The position numbers and the translations under genes were made by a program. Positions 8,225-17,758 of a stretch of 64,000 nt of DNA are shown here, in pieces (within the stretch, counting starts at the first letter, position 1; every line of letters begins with the position of its first letter). Origin of the DNA: Owenweeksia sp965229445 (GTDB lineage: Bacteria; Bacteroidota; Bacteroidia; Flavobacteriales; Schleiferiaceae). The stretch is taken from contig OZ245876.1 of the NCBI GenBank assembly GCA_965229445.1, positions 2,418,001-2,482,000 on the forward strand, read 5' to 3'. The notes beneath the pieces were generated by a model. The model searched no databases. It was not told where the DNA came from and worked only from the letters and a program-made list of their open reading frames with translations.

Positions 8225-9367
8225 TTGCTCAAAAATAGTCTGATAATCATTCTCCTGTTTCCACTTTTGGCGCTTTGCCAGGAAGACGAAAAGAAAGAAC
8301 ACGGATTTATTTGGCGTTATTTCGACGATGTTTTTAACGAGCGTGGTGACCCTGCAGACTCTAAGTTAATTATCTATCCATCATTGGGTTACGCCCCAGA
8401 AACCAGTTGGGATTTTGGATTTTCCACCTTGTATGTTTATTATGCCAACCGAGACACCTCTAACCGACTAAGTGAGGTAAGCGGTTTCGTTTTTTACACC
8501 TTAGAAAACCAATACGGAGCATGGTTTGACCATGCTTTCTACAGCGATAAAAACAAATGGTTCTTTCTGGGACAAGTTAAATATCAGAGTTTCCCGTTGC
8601 TCTATTATGGCATTGGCCCAGATAGCCCATCAGAATATCAAGCACTGGCACATGGAAACTATTTGATAATTAAGGAAAGGGTGCTGCGGGAATTAGTTCA
8701 CTCCTTTTATTTGGGATTAGAAATAGATTATCAGGGTTTGTCAAAGGTAGATTTTGAGCAAGCTAATCCGGAAGACCCGGTGGAAATTCCCACCGGAGGT
8801 AATGGTTCTTCCAACCTCGGATTTGGACTGGGGGCAGTCTATGATAATCGCCACAATGTCCTTAACGTCAGGCATGGCTTATTTTCTGAACTGGCTTTCT
8901 TACGTTATGATGACGCCTGGGGAAGTGACTTCAGTTTTACGTCCATCATAAGTGATAATAGAATATATCGGAAGATCAACAAACGTCAAGTTTTTGCCGC
9001 ACAGTTGTTCGGGCAATTCACTTTTGGCAATGAAGTTCCTTTCAATCAATTAGCGCTCATGGGAGGAGAATTTCTCATGAGGGGTTACTATCTGGGCCGT
9101 TATCGCGACAAGCACCTTATCGCTGGTCAGCTGGAGTATCGTTGGCTTCCCTTCAAGTTTTCCAAGAGGTTTGGTGCCACGGCCTTTGCCAGTTTTGGTG
9201 AGGTTTTTAGCGATACCAGTCCCTTTGATGCTAGCCGGATATTACCCACTGCAGGTTTTGGACTGAGACTTCTCATGTTTCCCCAAAAAGATGTGTTTAC
9301 GCGATTGGATGTTGCTTTTACACAAGAAGGCCCGGGATTCTATTTTCGCATTGGCGAGAGCTTCTAA
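8225..9367 (+). CDS. Omp85/BamA-type surface antigen (D15-like) barrel
   Basis: Outer-membrane beta-barrel of the BamA/TamA superfamily without visible POTRA domains. After a signal peptide (LIIILLFPLLALCQ) the protein has alternating strands through to a C-terminal FYFRIGESF. The signature YDNRHN (about residue 204) and the loop-6 motif GGEFLMRGYYLGRYRD (about residues 279-294), equivalent to the family R-G-F/Y element, support the assignment. At 380 aa it is close to a lone 16-stranded barrel. The start is TTG at 8225; no ATG lies near. Role is probably insertion or transport of outer-membrane or lipid components. It is not clearly in an operon with the receptor (50-base gap). Confidence 0.8.
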   Translation: MLKNSLIIILLFPLLALCQEDEKKEHGFIWRYFDDVFNERGDPADSKLIIYPSLGYAPETSWDFGFSTLYVYYANRDTSNRLSEVSGFVFYTLENQYGAWFDHAFYSDKNKWFFLGQVKYQSFPLLYYGIGPDSPSEYQALAHGNYLIIKERVLRELVHSFYLGLEIDYQGLSKVDFEQANPEDPVEIPTGGNGSSNLGFGLGAVYDNRHNVLNVRHGLFSELAFLRYDDAWGSDFSFTSIISDNRIYRKINKRQVFAAQLFGQFTFGNEVPFNQLALMGGEFLMRGYYLGRYRDKHLIAGQLEYRWLPFKFSKRFGATAFASFGEVFSDTSPFDASRILPTAGFGLRLLMFPQKDVFTRLDVAFTQEGPGFYFRIGESF

Positions 9368-9627
9368 TAGCTAAGCGCAAGACCTCAACTGCCACTTGTC
9401 TAAAACTTCTATAAAATAATACCCAATTTATTTATATTGCCACCGGTTTTCATTGCCTTCGTGTGATGTTGGCCTTAACCTAAACCTACATATACCAATT
9501 AACCTTAACCATGTTTCCCACCAGGACATCATGATTGGTTTTTTCTCATTAGTAATTCGAGGTGTGCATTCACCTGGGGATAGCTATATGGGTATGGTGT
9601 AGGTCAAAACATATTTTAACCTAACAC
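9368..9627. other. Non-coding 260-base spacer
   Basis: AT-rich region without a plausible gene on either strand. It contains two copies of CCTTAACC near 9472 and 9502 and a T-run after GATTGG near 9536 that could mark transcription end. No clear promoter was found. Confidence 0.5.
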
Positions 9628-12600
9628 ATGAATTGTATGTCCATTTACCCAGATTCTAAGCTGATGAACCAAACCAACTGGTTCTACGGAATTAAAGCCC
9701 TGTGCCTGCTTCTCCTTTTCGGAGTGAGTCTAACAGCACAACCGTCATACGAAGTAAATATCAATTGTGGCGGTGCGGCCTACGTCACCACCGGTGGTGT
9801 CAGCTATTCTGCTGACAGCCTGTTTGACAATGGTTCAACCTTTAGCTCCAGCGACCCGATTGCTGGCACGACGGATGATGTCCTATATCAATCAGAGCGC
9901 TACCACAATACACTCTCCTACAGCTTCCCAGTGCCTGCCTCTGGCAACTATGATGTGACTTTACATTTCGCTGAAGTTTTCAATAAAAACCAGGCGGTCA
10001 ACAAAAGGGTGTTTGATTTAAATCTTGAAGGCAACCTGGTGCTTGATGATTATGACATTTTCGCTTCGGTTGGCGGATACACTGCAGATGTCAAAACATT
10101 TCAGGTAACGGTAACAGATGGTGTCTTAAACCTTACATGTACCAGTGACATAAACAAGGCTAAGTTGTGTGCGATACAGGTGAAATACAACCCTCCAGTC
10201 TGTAATAACCCCAATCACGTACCTACCGTTGATACAGTTTCCACTACCATCTGCAATGGAGATTCGGTTCTGGCTCAAGGAGCCTATCAGACCGTAGCCG
10301 GGTTTTATACGGACACGCTATTAAATCAAAATGCATGTGATAGTGTGGTAGTTACCCATCTGCAAGTGACTACCTGTACCACACCGGCCTTTGATTTTGG
10401 CATTAACTGTGGTGGTGATCACTATACTGCTGTGGATGGATTTTTGTTTCATAAAGACACCTTATCACTTAACGGTCAGGTATTTAGCAACAATAAGACC
10501 GTATCCAACACCACAGATCCACAATTGTACAAATCGGAAAGATATGAGGTTGACCTAGCCTATGCCATTCCGGTACCAACTAATGGTGAGTATATGGTTG
10601 AACTGCATTTTGCCGAGACCTTTAATAAGAACCACAGCAATGGTAAAAGGGTGTTTGATATGACACTTGAGAATACTCTGGTGCTTGATGACTATGATAT
10701 TTATGCTGATGTTGGTGCTGATGCGGCAGCGGTAAAAACCTTTCGCATCGATGTTCAGGACGGAGTGCTAAGTCTTTCTTCAACAAGTTCTGCCAACAAT
10801 GCCAAATTATGTGCCATCAGAATCACTAGTGCGCCGATCGATTGTCAGCTAGGTGCGTGGAGTGTATGGAGTGCCTGCGATGTAAGTTGTGGAGGTGGTC
10901 AGCAATTTAGGACCAGACCGGTGCTGGTTGCCGCGGCCAACGGAGGTATTCCTTGTGGTCCCACGATAGAATACCGCAGCTGCAATACTCAAACTTGCCC
11001 GACAGATTGCCAGGTAAGCGCCTGGAGCGCCTGGAGCAGTTGTGATACCACTTGCGGTGGTGGACAGCAATTTAGAACCCGTCAGGTAATCGTTCCTGCA
11101 TCAAATGGCGGGGTGGCTTGTCCGAATCTTATTGAGTTCAGGGCATGCAACACGCAGGTATGCGCCACTGATGGCAATTGCCCCAACGACACCATAGTTA
11201 ATACTTCGGCCTCCGGATGTTATGCAGAAGTGGTTTATAGCCTAGACCGATCTGGAATAAAAACCAGTCTGAGCAGTGCCAGCTATCAAAATGTTCCACA
11301 AAATCTCAATGACAAACCCAAGTACTCTAGCTATGGATTAAGCACTTTAGAATTAACCCCTGGAGGCATTTCAGGAACAGCAACCGGTACCGATGTCAGC
11401 CTAGAAAGCGTTTACCTTAAACTGGATCATAAACGTGTTGGTGATTTGGTGATCGACCTGGTGTCTCCTAATGGTACAGTAGTTAGGTTAATTGAACGTC
11501 CTGGTAAATACGGCCTTTGGGGAAGTGGCGGCTGTAGCCGAGATGATATAGATGCCTATTTTGTGGTCGGAACAGGAAACTCCGCCGAAAATGATTGCAG
11601 TGGAAACAAGCCCGTTCTTTCCGGAAGCTATACGGCTCATAACGGTTATGACCTGGCTAGCATGAATGATGGTAGCGATCCCAATGGAAAATGGAAATTG
11701 AAGGTTTACGATCTCGTGAATAAGAAGCAACCTAAACTTCAGGGTTGGTCATTGCAATTCCGCTCCTCCGTGGGTAGCATTATTCAAATAGCTGGTTTAC
11801 CCAGCGGCGCACAATTTCCACTGGGTGTAACTACCAACACGCTGGTATTTACCGATAGTACCGGAGTATCAGATACCTGCAGCTTTAATGTTACCGTAGA
11901 GGATAACACGGCACCTGAATTTGATAATTGCCCTCAGGACGTTACTGTCTGTGGCGATCCCGTAAACTGGAGCATTCCAACAGCTACAGACAATTGTAGT
12001 GCGGTTACGGTAACTCAGGTTTCAGGACCTAGCATAGGCAGTAGTCTCGCTGATGGGACTTATGCGGTAAGTTATCAGGCAGTGGATGCCAATGGAAACA
12101 CCAGCCTTTGCAGCTTCAACCTTATAAAAGGTCCTTTATCTGTAGATGCCGGTAATGATCGTATCATTTACAGTGGTGGCAACGGCGGATGTAAACTCTT
12201 ATATGGTACTGTACAAGGTGGTCAGGCACCATATACCTACTCGTGGAGCAGCGGCAGTAACAGTGCTTTGGCATTTGTTTGTCCTACCACGACTACCGAT
12301 TACATACTTACCGTCACTGATGTGAATGGATGCACCGGTTCCGACACGGTCAATGTTGAAGTGATTGATGTTAGTTGTGGCAACAACAAGGTTTTGGTTT
12401 GTTATAACGATGTAACCTATTGCGTAAATGCTTGGGTTGCCTGGTACTACACCTCATTCATGGGAGCTACCTATGGATCGTGTTCAAGCAGTACATCTAA
12501 GAAACTGGGGAATGCTTCAGATCTAGACTTGATGTCTTGGAGCAATCAATCTGGCAAAGTTGAAATGCTACAAGCCTATCCAAATCCATTCACCAACAGC

Positions 12601-12816
12601 ACCAATATTGGTTGGTTATTTAATGAAGGTGAAACTGTAGATATCGGCTTATACGACCTAACAGGTCGATTGATCAAAGTAATTTATCAAGGTCCGAACC
12701 TTGCCGGTGAAAGCAATACGATTGATTTTGATGGAGGAGAATTACCGGACGGAGTTTATCTGATCATTGCCAGGACTGAGTATAGCACTAAGACCTTACG
12801 CATACATCACAAGTAA
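9628..12816 (+). CDS. Secreted multidomain T9SS protein: malectin x2, TSP1 x2, P-domain, HYR
   Basis: Very large secreted or cell-surface protein (1062 aa). The ATG at 9664 (MNQTNWFYGIKALCLLLLFG) is the likelier start because it gives a compact signal peptide. Domains in order: malectin-like carbohydrate-binding domains at about 42-188 and 255-400; two thrombospondin type-1 repeats at about 405-455 and 460-512, each with AWSxWSxC, then CGGGQQFRTR and six cysteines. A proprotein-convertase P domain (about 592-715) and an HYR domain (about 755-840) follow, then a SprB/PKD-like segment and a C-terminal T9SS sorting domain (from about 982, YPNPF ... LYDLTGRLIK). No catalytic domain is recognised, so adhesion or glycan binding is the likely role. 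TSP1 repeats are uncommon in bacteria. Confidence 0.9.
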   Translation: MNCMSIYPDSKLMNQTNWFYGIKALCLLLLFGVSLTAQPSYEVNINCGGAAYVTTGGVSYSADSLFDNGSTFSSSDPIAGTTDDVLYQSERYHNTLSYSFPVPASGNYDVTLHFAEVFNKNQAVNKRVFDLNLEGNLVLDDYDIFASVGGYTADVKTFQVTVTDGVLNLTCTSDINKAKLCAIQVKYNPPVCNNPNHVPTVDTVSTTICNGDSVLAQGAYQTVAGFYTDTLLNQNACDSVVVTHLQVTTCTTPAFDFGINCGGDHYTAVDGFLFHKDTLSLNGQVFSNNKTVSNTTDPQLYKSERYEVDLAYAIPVPTNGEYMVELHFAETFNKNHSNGKRVFDMTLENTLVLDDYDIYADVGADAAAVKTFRIDVQDGVLSLSSTSSANNAKLCAIRITSAPIDCQLGAWSVWSACDVSCGGGQQFRTRPVLVAAANGGIPCGPTIEYRSCNTQTCPTDCQVSAWSAWSSCDTTCGGGQQFRTRQVIVPASNGGVACPNLIEFRACNTQVCATDGNCPNDTIVNTSASGCYAEVVYSLDRSGIKTSLSSASYQNVPQNLNDKPKYSSYGLSTLELTPGGISGTATGTDVSLESVYLKLDHKRVGDLVIDLVSPNGTVVRLIERPGKYGLWGSGGCSRDDIDAYFVVGTGNSAENDCSGNKPVLSGSYTAHNGYDLASMNDGSDPNGKWKLKVYDLVNKKQPKLQGWSLQFRSSVGSIIQIAGLPSGAQFPLGVTTNTLVFTDSTGVSDTCSFNVTVEDNTAPEFDNCPQDVTVCGDPVNWSIPTATDNCSAVTVTQVSGPSIGSSLADGTYAVSYQAVDANGNTSLCSFNLIKGPLSVDAGNDRIIYSGGNGGCKLLYGTVQGGQAPYTYSWSSGSNSALAFVCPTTTTDYILTVTDVNGCTGSDTVNVEVIDVSCGNNKVLVCYNDVTYCVNAWVAWYYTSFMGATYGSCSSSTSKKLGNASDLDLMSWSNQSGKVEMLQAYPNPFTNSTNIGWLFNEGETVDIGLYDLTGRLIKVIYQGPNLAGESNTIDFDGGELPDGVYLIIARTEYSTKTLRIHHK

Positions 12817-12835
12817 TATTTCATTGACATAGTAA

Positions 12836-12867
12836 ATAAAAGAAGCCCCATAATGGGGCTTCTTTAT
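12836..12867. terminator. Bidirectional rho-independent terminator
   Basis: Perfect 11-bp stem AGAAGCCCCAT / ATGGGGCTTCT centred at 12852, flanked by an A-rich left arm and TTTATT on the right. It lies between the convergent T9SS and LruC genes and serves both. Confidence 0.9.
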
Positions 12868-12887
12868 TGAGGTATATCGACTAGTTT

Positions 12888-14891
12888 TTAGTAAATCTTA
12901 GAAACATCTCTAAATCCGGGAATATCTACAAACCACCCTTCAAATTGAATACCGCCCGACATTGCCCAGGGAGCAAAATTCAGATAGGCATCATCTATTG
13001 GTTGGTATTCTATAGGATATTCAAAGCCACCGGTAATGTTCAAAGCCCAGGGTAAATTATTAAGGGTTTTGTAATACTTACCTGCTCCGGCATCTGAGTC
13101 ATCATCCACGGTTCCCAGTACACTCATATCGGCCAAATCTGTTGGAAGGTGATCCGGAAGATGCACCTCACGACCCCGATTCATCTTTATGATGATAAAT
13201 GGATTGTATGGTGGTAAGCCAAGGTCACCGAGGGCCACGGCACTGTTAAAATTAACAGCTAAACTCAGGGTTTCGGGCTCAACCGTAGCTTCACCAACCA
13301 CGGTGTTGATAAACTTAGTTCCGGGATTAGGCATCACATTAAATATGTTATCAAACGCAATCACCGTAGCTTGTTGCTGATTCGCTTCAGTGCCATTCGC
13401 ATTGTTGGTGATATAGCCTTCCTGAAGTACCTGTCCCGTCACAGATTGTACCGCAGAGGGAGAAACATTCTCGAATTGAAATCCAAATCCATTCTTAAAT
13501 CCGGTGCCAACTGCTCTGAGAATGTAATCCATTTCTAGATCTACCACATCATTATTGGCATCTGATACATGCGTGATGTCATAATCTACAACCAGATCGT
13601 TAAAATCATAGTCGCCCTGAGAAGGCCAAAGGTCCTCAAAGGCAAGTGCTCCTTCATAGACGCAAGTGTAAGCTCTGGTCGGATCAGATGGAAATTCATC
13701 CACGTCATTGGGAACTCCATCATTATCATCATCCTGAGTGATTGTGATAGGTGGAATATTGTTGATATCGCAGGCCGACCAGGGATTGGCCGTTACATAG
13801 AATATGAGATCATTGAAATCATCATCGCTTCCAGAACCAGTTCGCTTCAAATCCTCAAAACCATTTACCAGTAACTGTCGAGCGTTATCTACCAACTGAA
13901 CACTATGCTGACGCTTATTGGGATCAGATTCAACCGTGTTTAAAGCAGGATTTGAGTAATATACCGGCTTACTAAGATTAAGCGTTCCGTTGCTTTTCCA
14001 ACCATTTGCCAAAATGGCCCAGCTGATAGTCTTGCCAGCCGGGAATGTTCCAAGCTTAACTTTGTCTCCAGCGTGCAATCCGCCACCAGAACCGCTAAAT
14101 GATGTGTTCGGAAACACCACAAATAACGAATCAATCTGTCCTGGACTGGTAGGAGGATTGTTGCTATCGAAAACATAATAAGCCAGCACGTTCTTGTAAC
14201 CCGCACCTTCAGAAACAAAGGTTACCCACACATCACTGGATTGGGTCAGAACCACGTCCAGTTGATTCCCACTTGCCAGGTACTCGGGATTGTTAGCAGG
14301 AACAGGTCTACGTTCCGGAAATGAAGAGTTTACATCTCCAAGAAATTCTGTAGAAAGCACGTCGCCCGGCACCTCCAAATAGTCAGGTACGCCTGAGCCG
14401 TTGAACGTTCCAATAAAATAAAAATCTCCACCCGCGGATATCGTATCCATTGCGGCCGATGATTTCTTCAGAGCACGTTTGGTGGGCTTGCCCCCAAAAT
14501 CAATTGAAATATTGGGTTTCACATCCACAGTAGTGCTGTTGGCAAAACCTGGAAATGCCGCCTCAACAAACATGGTGCTTACAAAACTAGGCACCAGAAT
14601 TTCGGAGTTGGCTACACCATTGCTGGTAATAGCGTTGGCAATAAATTCACCTCCCTGATCAGGATCTGCGGTGTAGAAATTTACCATCACCCCGTTTAAA
14701 GGCTTATCAAAAAGATCATTTACCCGAATACTTACGGATACATGATCAGTTGTGTTGTACGAGAAATTGTCTGGAACGGGCATCTCCCTTATGTCGCCGT
14801 TATAGGCTTGGGGATTGGTACCACCAGGTTCTTTTTGACATGCAATGACAGATAATGCCACCGCAGCCAGCGCTAGATTTTTGAGTTTCAT
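12888..14891 (-). CDS. LruC domain lipoprotein
   Basis: Exported lipoprotein of 667 aa. The signal peptide ends in a lipobox (LSVIAC, Cys18). After a beta-sandwich region (about 45-130) there is a DUF4114-like segment with GSDDDFNDLIFYV near residue 355. A calcium-binding-like DDDNDGVPNDVDEFPSD stretch (about 390-405) precedes the LruC hallmark GDYDFNDLVVDY near residue 424, and the LruC domain runs to the C terminus. The repeated acidic D-x-D-x-D patterns suggest Ca2+ binding. It is the last gene before the terminator and stands alone. Function is not established; LruC proteins are common surface lipoproteins of Bacteroidota and other aquatic bacteria. Confidence 0.85.
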   Translation of the reverse strand: MKLKNLALAAVALSVIACQKEPGGTNPQAYNGDIREMPVPDNFSYNTTDHVSVSIRVNDLFDKPLNGVMVNFYTADPDQGGEFIANAITSNGVANSEILVPSFVSTMFVEAAFPGFANSTTVDVKPNISIDFGGKPTKRALKKSSAAMDTISAGGDFYFIGTFNGSGVPDYLEVPGDVLSTEFLGDVNSSFPERRPVPANNPEYLASGNQLDVVLTQSSDVWVTFVSEGAGYKNVLAYYVFDSNNPPTSPGQIDSLFVVFPNTSFSGSGGGLHAGDKVKLGTFPAGKTISWAILANGWKSNGTLNLSKPVYYSNPALNTVESDPNKRQHSVQLVDNARQLLVNGFEDLKRTGSGSDDDFNDLIFYVTANPWSACDINNIPPITITQDDDNDGVPNDVDEFPSDPTRAYTCVYEGALAFEDLWPSQGDYDFNDLVVDYDITHVSDANNDVVDLEMDYILRAVGTGFKNGFGFQFENVSPSAVQSVTGQVLQEGYITNNANGTEANQQQATVIAFDNIFNVMPNPGTKFINTVVGEATVEPETLSLAVNFNSAVALGDLGLPPYNPFIIIKMNRGREVHLPDHLPTDLADMSVLGTVDDDSDAGAGKYYKTLNNLPWALNITGGFEYPIEYQPIDDAYLNFAPWAMSGGIQFEGWFVDIPGFRDVSKIY

Positions 14892-14955
14892 GACTGATTT
14901 AGAGTTGTTTCAGAACCAAATTTGAATTATTCCAACCAGCCCATCCTTATGGCTT

Positions 14956-14980
14956 TCGATGAAAAGCACTATTTCATCGA
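14956..14980. promoter_or_regulatory. Inverted repeat upstream of the LruC gene
   Basis: TCGATGAAA / TTTCATCGA, a perfect 9-bp inverted repeat with a 7-base loop, sits 65 bases upstream of the LruC start codon within the otherwise empty 290-base spacer 14892-15181. It could be an operator for the LruC gene or the terminator of the propeller gene; no T-run is present. Confidence 0.35.
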
Positions 14981-15181
14981 TGTGTGAATCTTCCTACAAA
15001 ATGACGGTTTGATGTCAATCGCTTCCTAATTCCCTTTAAAAAACCTAAGCAAACACCTTAACTTTAAAGCTCATTTTAGCGTGAAAACAATTGAGAACAT
15101 TAGTCGCTGTACTCCTCTGCACTTTGTTAAGTTAGAGCATAATATTTAGAGCTGACCAACTAAGAGTATCTATAAAGCAAT

Positions 15182-17245
15182 CTATTTCACAATAATTAAT
15201 GATTTTGTAATTCTTGTCCCGTCTGAAAGCTTTTTCAGCTCCAGAAGGTAATATCCATTTGGTAGTTCCAGGACAAGATCCTCTTCAGAGTCAAATTGCC
15301 CCAAATTTGTTATTAGTGATCCTCCAGCCTCATAAATACTTACTTCAACTTCTGAATTACCTAAACCGTAAATATTGAAGTGACCAGGGCTTGGATTGGG
15401 GTATATTTGGATTTCTTCATGCGTATTTTCTACCAAGCCAACGGCACTAAAATCAAGCTTATGTACTGTATTGCCATCGTAATCTACGTACCATATTTTA
15501 CCTTCTGGGCCAATCTTAACACCCATGATACCAAATGCTCCAGTATTAATTCTATGCATTTCTACGGCTGGCATGCTGCTGATATCATAAAAAATAATAT
15601 CCCCAGTCGCATAATCAGACACAATCATCCGGTCTTCAATTACATCAATCCCTGCTGGTTCAATTAAACCAGAATCTACCACCGTTTCCCAGGTATAGTT
15701 TACAATATGTACGTATTCTGCCAATGGTTCAAATGGACCAAAACCTGGGGTAGATCCCTTGGTACCAGTTTTTGCATCTAACCTAATCACCCGTTTATTA
15801 TCATTATCCACAACATAAAGCCAATCTGTTGGCTTGTCATACACCAGATGACTTACCACCTTATTTTGAGCGTCTTTAGACACATTTGACTGACTGTAAC
15901 GCCATACAATTCCATCTGAATGATCTGCATTACCCGGTCCGTGATCTGCAGCAAAATCATAACGCACTATATCATTGTTATAACCATCAAATACCCAAAA
16001 TACATTATCAACCTCGTGAGCTATACCCTGGCATTCAGGACTTTGATGTAACATATCTAAATGGCTGCCATTACCTCCGGAAGGCTTGGCATATATATTA
16101 GGGTCGCTAGACCATAATGCGGGACCGGTAAAGGGTTGACCACCATTATGATTGGCATCAAAAACACCTGGTGAATTTGCGAAATTCGTGTTCTCACTAA
16201 ATGCTATGCCGGTGGGTAAACTCATGAAGTGCCATGAATTGCCGTCCACCTTGTGTTGGCTATATTGTGAGCTTGTGCCAGCATCATAAAATGTAACCGT
16301 GGAGCCGCCACTATTTTCATTTCGCTTGTTGATTACCCATAGTTCATTGGCACTTAAGGTCGGGTGGAAATCCAGGTCGGTTGGCCCGTTGAGTTGATTT
16401 ACTGCTGAGCCAATCATATCAGCTCTGGTTCCTGAACTGAGGTAGGTATCAATTATATTGGGTGTTCCGGATCCTACCTCAATAGTTTTAGACAAGGTAT
16501 CATTTATGGGGTTCATATCAAGGTTACCATTAATCTGATCTATCCAAACCTTAATATCATAGGTACCATTGTTTATGGGTTGCCATGAGCCAGGCAGGCT
16601 AATGTGATCCTCATCATAATTGGAAATACTTAGCCCTCCAATATTATTACTTATCACTGGGTCATTATTAACCTGATAACTTATGTCTAGAGAAGAAATG
16701 GTATCGCGACCAGCATTGAACATATGAATCTCAATGTTGTGCGAACCAGGTTGAACATAGCCATAGGGTTTGTCAATATCCTCCAGGCTAGCTTCAAATT
16801 GCAGCGGTTCAATAGCCGTGATAACAAATGAATTTGATGCACCAGAGCCCTCAAAATGATCAACGATGTAACCATTTATTTTTACATAAAACTCGAATCC
16901 TCCATCTCCCCAATCATCGCGATATTCTAGTTCAAATAATCCGCTATCTGCAACGCATATCGTAGTACTTTGGATAATTTGATTATTTCCATACCCACCG
17001 CTGTTTACGATTCGCGCCCCTCCTCCATTACATCCCACGGCATTATTACCTCCGGAAATGACTGTGCCAGACCCACAGTTACTTCCTGCAGGGACAACTT
17101 CCCAATAACCCTCATACCCATAAGAATCTGTATGAATTTCTATGCTGAGTTCAACCTCGCCAGATTGGCATTGGGCATAAATATTTGCTTGCGACAAGAT
17201 TGCCAAGGTCGCTGATATTGTAAATGTTATAACACTATTTTTCAT
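15182..17245 (-). CDS. T9SS-secreted beta-propeller (NHL-like) protein
   Basis: Secreted protein of 687 aa. Signal peptide (VITFTISATLAILSQANIYA) is followed by a small Cys-containing domain (about 25-145: GGNNAVGCNGGGARIVNSGG, then YRDDWGDGGFEFYVKINGY). A CARDB-like beta-sandwich (about 155-255) precedes a six-bladed-propeller-like region (about 270-590), with blades such as WVFDGYNNDIVRYDF, LYVVDNDNKRVIRLDAKTG and GKIWYVDYDGNTVHKLDF. A T9SS sorting domain follows (from about 605, IQIYPNPSPGHF). Its ATG overlaps the end of the mbnH remnant upstream, and it may be part of the MbnP-MbnH transcription unit. No enzyme residues are recognised. Confidence 0.82.
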   Translation of the reverse strand: MKNSVITFTISATLAILSQANIYAQCQSGEVELSIEIHTDSYGYEGYWEVVPAGSNCGSGTVISGGNNAVGCNGGGARIVNSGGYGNNQIIQSTTICVADSGLFELEYRDDWGDGGFEFYVKINGYIVDHFEGSGASNSFVITAIEPLQFEASLEDIDKPYGYVQPGSHNIEIHMFNAGRDTISSLDISYQVNNDPVISNNIGGLSISNYDEDHISLPGSWQPINNGTYDIKVWIDQINGNLDMNPINDTLSKTIEVGSGTPNIIDTYLSSGTRADMIGSAVNQLNGPTDLDFHPTLSANELWVINKRNENSGGSTVTFYDAGTSSQYSQHKVDGNSWHFMSLPTGIAFSENTNFANSPGVFDANHNGGQPFTGPALWSSDPNIYAKPSGGNGSHLDMLHQSPECQGIAHEVDNVFWVFDGYNNDIVRYDFAADHGPGNADHSDGIVWRYSQSNVSKDAQNKVVSHLVYDKPTDWLYVVDNDNKRVIRLDAKTGTKGSTPGFGPFEPLAEYVHIVNYTWETVVDSGLIEPAGIDVIEDRMIVSDYATGDIIFYDISSMPAVEMHRINTGAFGIMGVKIGPEGKIWYVDYDGNTVHKLDFSAVGLVENTHEEIQIYPNPSPGHFNIYGLGNSEVEVSIYEAGGSLITNLGQFDSEEDLVLELPNGYYLLELKKLSDGTRITKSLIIVK

Positions 17246-17758
17246 GTTGTAAATTGTTTATTGTTTTTATCGTACGAATGTGTGAACGAACCTAAAACCT
17301 CTTGTTTTTCTAAGAGTGAAAGGTACGAATGTAAAGTGGTGAGAGATTTATTTGTAGTGGCTTTACCTCTCTGTTTATTATGTTCCAACACTTCGTCTTG
17401 AGATGCGAACCGGCCATCATTTAAGGAGGAAGCAGTCAACTCCTCCTTTCTAAACGATAGCAGTTTTGATTTTCCCTTGTCGAAACAATTTTTTGGTAAG
17501 GCGCTGGCGCCGTGGATCGGTATTAACTCTATCCAGTCTATTATAGACGAAGCGATAATTTGTAGAACTGAACCCTCCAAGACTTCCACCACATTTTAAT
17601 CGATCAGAGAAATTCAAATTTACTTCTGGAAAACCCGGTGGAATCTTTAAATCAAACTCCACCGGGTTCTGCACTTCCTCCTTCTTCCTGCACCCAATCA
17701 TTAGGATTATTCCCGCTATAAGCAGGACAACAGTTGATATGGATTTGGAATTAATCAA
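17242..17758 (-). pseudogene. Decayed second MbnH/cytochrome-c-peroxidase-like gene
   Basis: Remnant of a di-haem peroxidase-family gene. The frame from 17758 gives a lipoprotein signal (LLIAGIILMIGC) and the family opening FDLKIPPGFPEVN. It then jumps straight to GGFSSTNYRFVYNRLD, which matches the segment just after the second haem site of the intact neighbour, and continues to GKIKT. Near 17450-17470 the frame breaks. The next frame continues the family sequence as LSFRKEELTASSLNDGRFAS, against TSLRNIELTAPYMHDGRFAT in the intact gene. Both CxxCH haem sites are gone through an internal deletion, and the axial Met is replaced (LNDGRF). It abuts the intact mbnH-like gene, so it looks like a dead tandem duplicate. 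Confidence 0.85.
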
